Assembly (NCBI GenBank): GCA_028551475.1
Contig: CM052356.1
Span: forward strand, 27,245,884-27,309,883
Direction: 5' to 3'
DNA: 64,000 nt
Source of the DNA: Casuarina equisetifolia
Lineage: Eukaryota; Streptophyta; Magnoliopsida; Fagales; Casuarinaceae
In this document: positions 58,976-64,000 of the stretch, piece after piece
Numbering within the stretch: the first letter of the stretch is position 1
Layout of the letters: every line of letters begins with the position of its first letter
The notes under the pieces: generated by a model
What the model saw: the letters and a program-made list of their open reading frames with translations, nothing else
The model's database searches: none
Told to the model about the DNA's origin: nothing
Made by a program: the position numbers and the translations under genes

Positions 58976-60363
58976 CAACTCCTAACATAATTAGGTTTTG
59001 ACTAGTTCAAGCACTAAATCTTATTTAAAATAAATAATAAATAAAACCTAATAATCTAATCCACCAATAATATAAAATCTAATATTAAATATCCAAAGCC
59101 CAAGCCAATCTTGACTTTCTTGGTCTTCATAATCTATCCCTTCTCTAGATCCTTGTCCTGAAGAATTGATTAAAAATTAAATGTCAAGGAATTTTTTAAT
59201 GGTCACCCCCAATGAGTGAAGCTTGATAAGGAGACTAATAAATTTTTATTTTTTTTTTAAAAAAGAGCTACTCCATAGTGCAAGAGAAGACAAAAGTATA
59301 TGGAAACCCTCTTGATTCCTTCTTGCCAAAATTGAACTATTTGATCTCATAGGAGAAATAAAAAAACCAAACAGAGATCGAATCAGCATTCTTTCTTCTT
59401 CTAATGATGTTTCCTTGAACTTTAACCTACAAAAAGATCAGTGTTTCAACCTCTTTGACTTGTTTTGAGTTTTCCTACACTAGAATAAATGATTCATCCA
59501 TTGAGTCGGTCAAATTCACTATTTTTTCATCTTATACTATGATGTTATTTTCTACAATGTCATCTTTCTCCACAATGTTGCTTTTCACTATGATATTGTC
59601 TCCCATCACAAAACTGTCTTTTGGTAAAACCTCCACATTGTTATCTTCCTTTTCCTATGGTTGCTTAAAAGTTTCAACCTTTCTCTTACCTTTCATGCTC
59701 TTCTCCATGGTTTTGGGCTTGCACTCTCATGAATAGCTCATGAAGTTGATCAAGAAACTTTGTTGAAATTAATCAAAATTTTCACCAAGTCCATCGACTT
59801 TGCCATTAATTCTTCAACTCTATTATTAATTTTGTCTAACCATTCACCCATCTCCTTCCTCCTTGTTTTTAGTGCCTCCTCCAGCTTTGAAAAGCAAACT
59901 TCTAAACCTTGAATTGATTCTATCATAACTTGTTAACTAAATTGTATCCCCTTAATGTTAGGGATGTGCTCTTAGAACCAAAGTGAACACTAAAGGCAAA
60001 AATAAGTATAGATTTATAGTCAGTTTTGAATAAAATCTCTTATAATGATAGAAAATCAATAGAAAAGTTCATAAGACCAAACCATAAGTGCTCTTTTTAA
60101 TGGAGATTGATACTCAAGTTTCAATCACAAAATAATGCTTTGAACAATTCCTTGCCTCTACTTCCAATAAAATAAACATAAGCCTTAGCTTAATGCAACT
60201 GGGTTTAGGATTCCTAACATAATTAAGTTTTGAGCATCTCAAACCCTAGATCTTATTTAAAAGAAATAATATATGAAAATTGATAATCTAACCTAAAAAT
60301 AATATAAAACCTAATATTAAATATCCAAAGCCCTAGCCAATCTTAACTTTCTTGGTCCTAACA
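58976..60363 (-). mobile_element. Decayed Ty3-like LTR retrotransposon fragment
   Basis: About 155-base direct repeats at 58976-59135 and 60208-60363 share CCTAACATAATTA and CTAATATTAAATATCCAAAG. On the minus strand the right copy begins TGTTAGGACC and extends to about 59990, where a degenerate primer site TGGTTCTAAGAGCAC (iMet-like) occurs. Next comes an ATG with a Gag-like start (ESIQGLEVCFSKLEEALKTR). Further on the same strand, 59736-59455 reads with interruptions into an acidic linker. No RT or integrase was found. The call rests on layout and weak homology. Confidence 0.4.
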
Positions 60364-62131
60364 AACAAGAAAATGTAGCATGTTTTGAGTATTGTGAGGT
60401 CAATCAAAGATGGAACCTTGGTAGTTCTGGAAAAGTAAGTAATATATGAAGAAGAAGCGTTGTCCCATTCTTCATCCGAGCAACCAATTGTTTCCATCCT
60501 CATTTTGCCCTTTGACACCTTTACCAAGTTTTTTCAATTAGTAGCTTTTTATGTATTCTTGAAATTAAGCAACTTAAACTTTGCATAGAATTTTCTTTGG
60601 CCTTTTTTGTTCAATATCTTATTATGATATCTTCCTTTCAAATTGTTTGATTATAATATAAGAAATGGTATGCCTTTTCCATTTGTTAATTTAAGGAAGA
60701 GGGAATAATGAACAAAGTGGCAATTCCGACTATGACCAAAGCATTAGAGGTAAACCATGTACCTTTCCATTTTAAGTAACTCTTTTGTAGACAATGTCAT
60801 TTTGAGTTCCATAGGTAGAGATGATGTTGTTATGACCTGCTAGTATAAGTGCTTTGGTATAAATAACCAAGTACCAACTTAATACTAATCCAAAAATTTT
60901 CCATAAGGATTTTGGGCATTTGTGATTTGAATCAACATCTATTTTCGTAAGTGATAGACAATGTGTAATCTAATAGTCTCTTATTCACATATGAACCATA
61001 ACCACAATTCCCATACTCGACCTCAAATGGAAGTCCTTCTAAGAGATAAACCTTTATGCTTTTTGGAAAAAAGACAAAATAACTCCATAGAAGTCTACCA
61101 TATAGCTATTAAATTCAACGTTATTATATTAAACCATTGGCTTTGATACTCCTTGTTAAGGTGATACAATTGTTTAAAGCCTTTTAACTATGCTTGATCT
61201 AAACTATTAAAATCTAAGCTAATCCCAAAAGTTTAAGCCTTTTGTATTCTGGCATATTATGTCATATCAACTTTTTGTTTTGTAATAGTTGCTCAGTGTG
61301 AGGTTTAATTCTTTCACTTAGGTACACACATTCTAACATATGTCACCATGTAATGGTGTTGGAAGAATTCTAGGTCCCATAATGAAATTTTTGTTGTTCT
61401 TATTCAAGAAATTCATTTAAAAAGATGAAAAACAAAATGAGGAAGGACAAGAAAGGTGGTTGGTCCCATTTAGTGCACATCTAGCTTTGTTGTTTGGTCA
61501 TAATGCAAACCAAACTTTGAATGGGAACCTAATAGTAATATACATACACATGCATATATCAATATAATAATAAAAATATTATGCAAGTTCAACACTCATT
61601 TGTTTTGAAATCTAGGTGAGTATATTGAGAATGGATTTTACATTTGCTTTTAGCTTCTGCTTTAATATAGTATATTCAAATTTGGTACCTAATGTTTAGC
61701 TTGAAGTATAACTATCACAGGCGGGACATAAAGTCTAGTATCTTATGGATCTAGGAAAACCATTACTTTAGGAGGTAAGGCAAAAGGAGTTTCAACATAG
61801 AAAACTTACAATTATATCCTTTATGATATTTTAGTTTCAAGCTATATTTGAGGGGAATTGTCCTTTAAAGCAAAAAAGTTAATTTTTATGGACAAATGCA
61901 ACTCAAACCTTGACTAGCAGATTGAAAGAAAAACCACAAGTTATATCTTGAGAACTTTCTTTTTTCATTTTTATTATTTTATTATTTTTTTCTTTTTTAA
62001 AACTGATTATTCATACATCAAAGCCAAAAAATGGCGTGAACCTGAAATCAAAAAGTTGCCAGCTACTCAAGGTTTTGCAAGGAAGAAAGCAGTACACTGC
62101 ACCTTTATGTTGTTAAGGTTAGTAACTATAA
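60364..62131. other. AT-rich region with nothing recognised
   Basis: Short open frames only, none with recognisable protein character; T tract at 61953-61998. Probably old transposon-derived or neutral sequence. Confidence 0.4.
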
Positions 62132-62621
62132 AAATTTCATGGTCATTTCCTCCCTTGTAATTTTTGTCACCAAAAAGATGAATTTCTTAAAACTCTTCTA
62201 GGTATCTTAAGCACTATGGCTTGTCCCAACATTGAGGGAAAACATCAAAACTTATTTGTCATCTTATTGAAAATGTCAAATTAAGGTCAGCAAGCTTCTC
62301 TTGAAGCACAGAAACCATTTTTGGATGAGTATTGTGAAACTTGTCATATTTTTCAAATTCATCCCTTTCTTCTTGGCTGCAATTTCTCCCAATCAAGGAG
62401 ACAATAAGCATCCCACTTTGAAACTCTATAAATGTTCCCATTTTGATAAGGATATCCAAGTTAGTAATATAATGGAGTGCAAAATTGATGAATTCCTGGA
62501 GTTTATATTCTCCAAGAAATAACTTCAAGCTCTTGTTTCCAATAAGCTTTGCATCTTTATAAGCCACAAGACCATTCTTAGAAAACAAATAATCATAGTC
62601 AGTGGTAACTAATTTCCCAAC
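62132..62621 (-). pseudogene. PMM: Processed pseudogene of phosphomannomutase, truncated at both ends
   Basis: The minus strand reads [71 protein letters not shown] and [20 protein letters not shown], a clear eukaryotic phosphomannomutase (mannose-6-P to mannose-1-P, GDP-mannose and ascorbate supply). The equivalent of about 160 residues is contiguous although plant PMM genes have many introns, which points to a retrocopy. After LTFSI the expected GGQ is R-stop-Q; further stops follow at WDKP-stop and EEF-stop before [14 protein letters not shown], where homology ends. The N-terminal third with the DVDGTL nucleophile motif is missing. Confidence 0.82.
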
Positions 62622-64000
62622 CCATGGCCTAAATGACAAAAGATGCATTATTAAATAGAGATCATGTGTTGAACTCATTAAATGTGAACAAGATCCATGT
62701 TAAGATTTGAAAAAAAAAATTATTTCGTAGTAGAAAAATAGGTTAGCCTAGGGAAGCTCACATTGATACAACACAATGCCAACTTCTCTTAAGCTAACAA
62801 TTTAAGCCTAAATAAAGCTTAAAGTACTCTCCTTAAGCATACCCCTATTCTAGAGCAAATTTAGAAACTGAATTTGAATATTACCTTTTGAGCTGTGGTA
62901 CTTTGTTCTATCTTCAAAAGAACCTCAACATATTGCAAACTTCTCCAAAATGATCAGGATAAAAAAATTACAAACATTATGTTATTTTGTCCACAATGGT
63001 ATCTATATGCTCAAGGTTGGTAGACACAACCATGAGAAGTAATCAAGAACCATTAGAACATTCATTCATGGGTTTGTAAAATCCATCTTGGAATGCATCT
63101 TTTAAAGATCATTTTGGCAAATATCCTGGAGCAAGGCATGTGGCATCACATGTAATGAGCAGAGGCACTTAGCGAGGTCTTTTAGCCAATTATGGTTATA
63201 AGGTTTTTGGATTCTTTTGAATTAGTGAAGTTCATATTTAGATTCACTTTCTCTTAACAGTAAACAATAGTATGGTGTGCAAAACACAGCACATTATTAA
63301 ATCCACAAAGTAGGCAAGTGCATTAAAATAGTCAAATAAGTCAACTAGATGGAGCTTTGGATCCATGTTGCTGACCTCGTATAGAGGTCGATAAATTAAT
63401 AGTAACTATTGAAAAACATAATTATATACTTGTAGGGGAATATAAGAATTTTAGCATAAATATAATTGCATGAATAAAAAGAAAAAGAAAATACAAACCT
63501 AAAAGAGAAACAAGAAGAGAAAAGGAAAGAAAGAGAAAATGACATTATCACAAGACTAACTGGCCTGCTAACTTATTACATGAAAGCAAAACTTATTCTT
63601 AAACTAAGATTTCATTTCCTATTAGAAAATGAAACCATACTTTGATTTCATAGAGCATTTTAGTCAAGATAATAAATGATAATAAATAAAAATAAATATA
63701 GTTGTGACAAGGGTGGTGGTAGAGAATCTTGCAACCATTAATGTGTAAATTTGGTTCGTGGTAGAAAATCTTGGGTGGTTATCTTTTGTGAGTTATGTGC
63801 ATATAGTTAACTTATTTCTTCAATTCTAACAAAAACACACTCTTTGGAGATATAAATACAATAGTTTAATGGACATGGTAATTAGGGTATGTGGGTTGAG
63901 CTTTTAATTTAGTCAACAATGTCCACCGACAAAAAGAATCCCTCATATACTTTTTGATACAAAGTCATTACTGGTGAAGCTGTCACCACAATTTTATTGA
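62622..64000. other. AT-rich right end with nothing recognised
   Basis: Only short frames without recognisable domains. Possible decayed repeat DNA; no terminal repeats or target duplications were found. Confidence 0.4.

Noticed and set aside
1-64000. CRISPR arrays, operons, bacterial insertion sequences, phage modules
   Set aside because: The window is plant nuclear DNA with spliced genes; the tandem repeats present lack spacer structure and are minisatellites.

Overview
This is nuclear DNA of a flowering plant, most likely a (probably woody) eudicot. The genes carry GT-AG introns, several proteins have plastid, mitochondrial or peroxisomal targeting features, and LTR retrotransposons are nested in each other. 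I could not fix the species from sequence alone. Exon boundaries were assigned by eye from splice sites, reading phase and remembered family sequences; no alignment was run.

The first 40 kb is ordinary gene-rich DNA. From left to right it holds the 5' part of a plastid enolase (ENO1, minus, running off the left edge), a tetraspanin (plus), the five-exon CPP1/CDF1 gene for a J-like chaperone of protochlorophyllide oxidoreductase (minus), and two tandem copies of a 14-exon acyl-activating enzyme of the AAE17/AAE18 group (minus). These are followed by the chloroplast calcium-sensing protein CAS (minus) and an intronless mitochondrial PPR gene of the At1g03100 type (minus). The two acyl-activating genes have the same length in all 14 coding exons, encode 726 residues each, and end in different peroxisomal targeting tripeptides. 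Between CAS and the PPR gene are short exon-like blocks that I could not identify.

From about 40.8 kb the window becomes repetitive. A PPR gene fragment lies just before a three-level retrotransposon nest (41.2-55.4 kb). The outer layer is a non-autonomous, copia-type element with 484-bp LTRs. Its left LTR was hit by an element now reduced to a solo LTR (SIRE/Maximus-like), which was itself hit by an Athila-like element now also a solo LTR. Its interior was hit by a nearly intact 9.1-kb Athila-like Ty3 element with 1428-bp LTRs, a GCTAT target duplication and a tRNA-Asp primer site. That element has recognisable Gag, RT-RNase H and integrase but has lost its protease region.

The right end (55.4-64 kb) is a graveyard: a truncated CC-NLR resistance pseudogene, another SIRE-like LTR fragment with a 25-bp minisatellite, a decayed Ty3-like fragment, and an intronless, stop-containing phosphomannomutase pseudogene. 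I see no operon-like or defence-island structure and no clearly new system. The most checkable oddities are the protease-less but young Athila-like element, the CAS C-terminus that lacks the known phospho-threonine, the diverged tandem acyl-activating enzymes, and the unidentified exon-like blocks at 35.4-36.3 kb.
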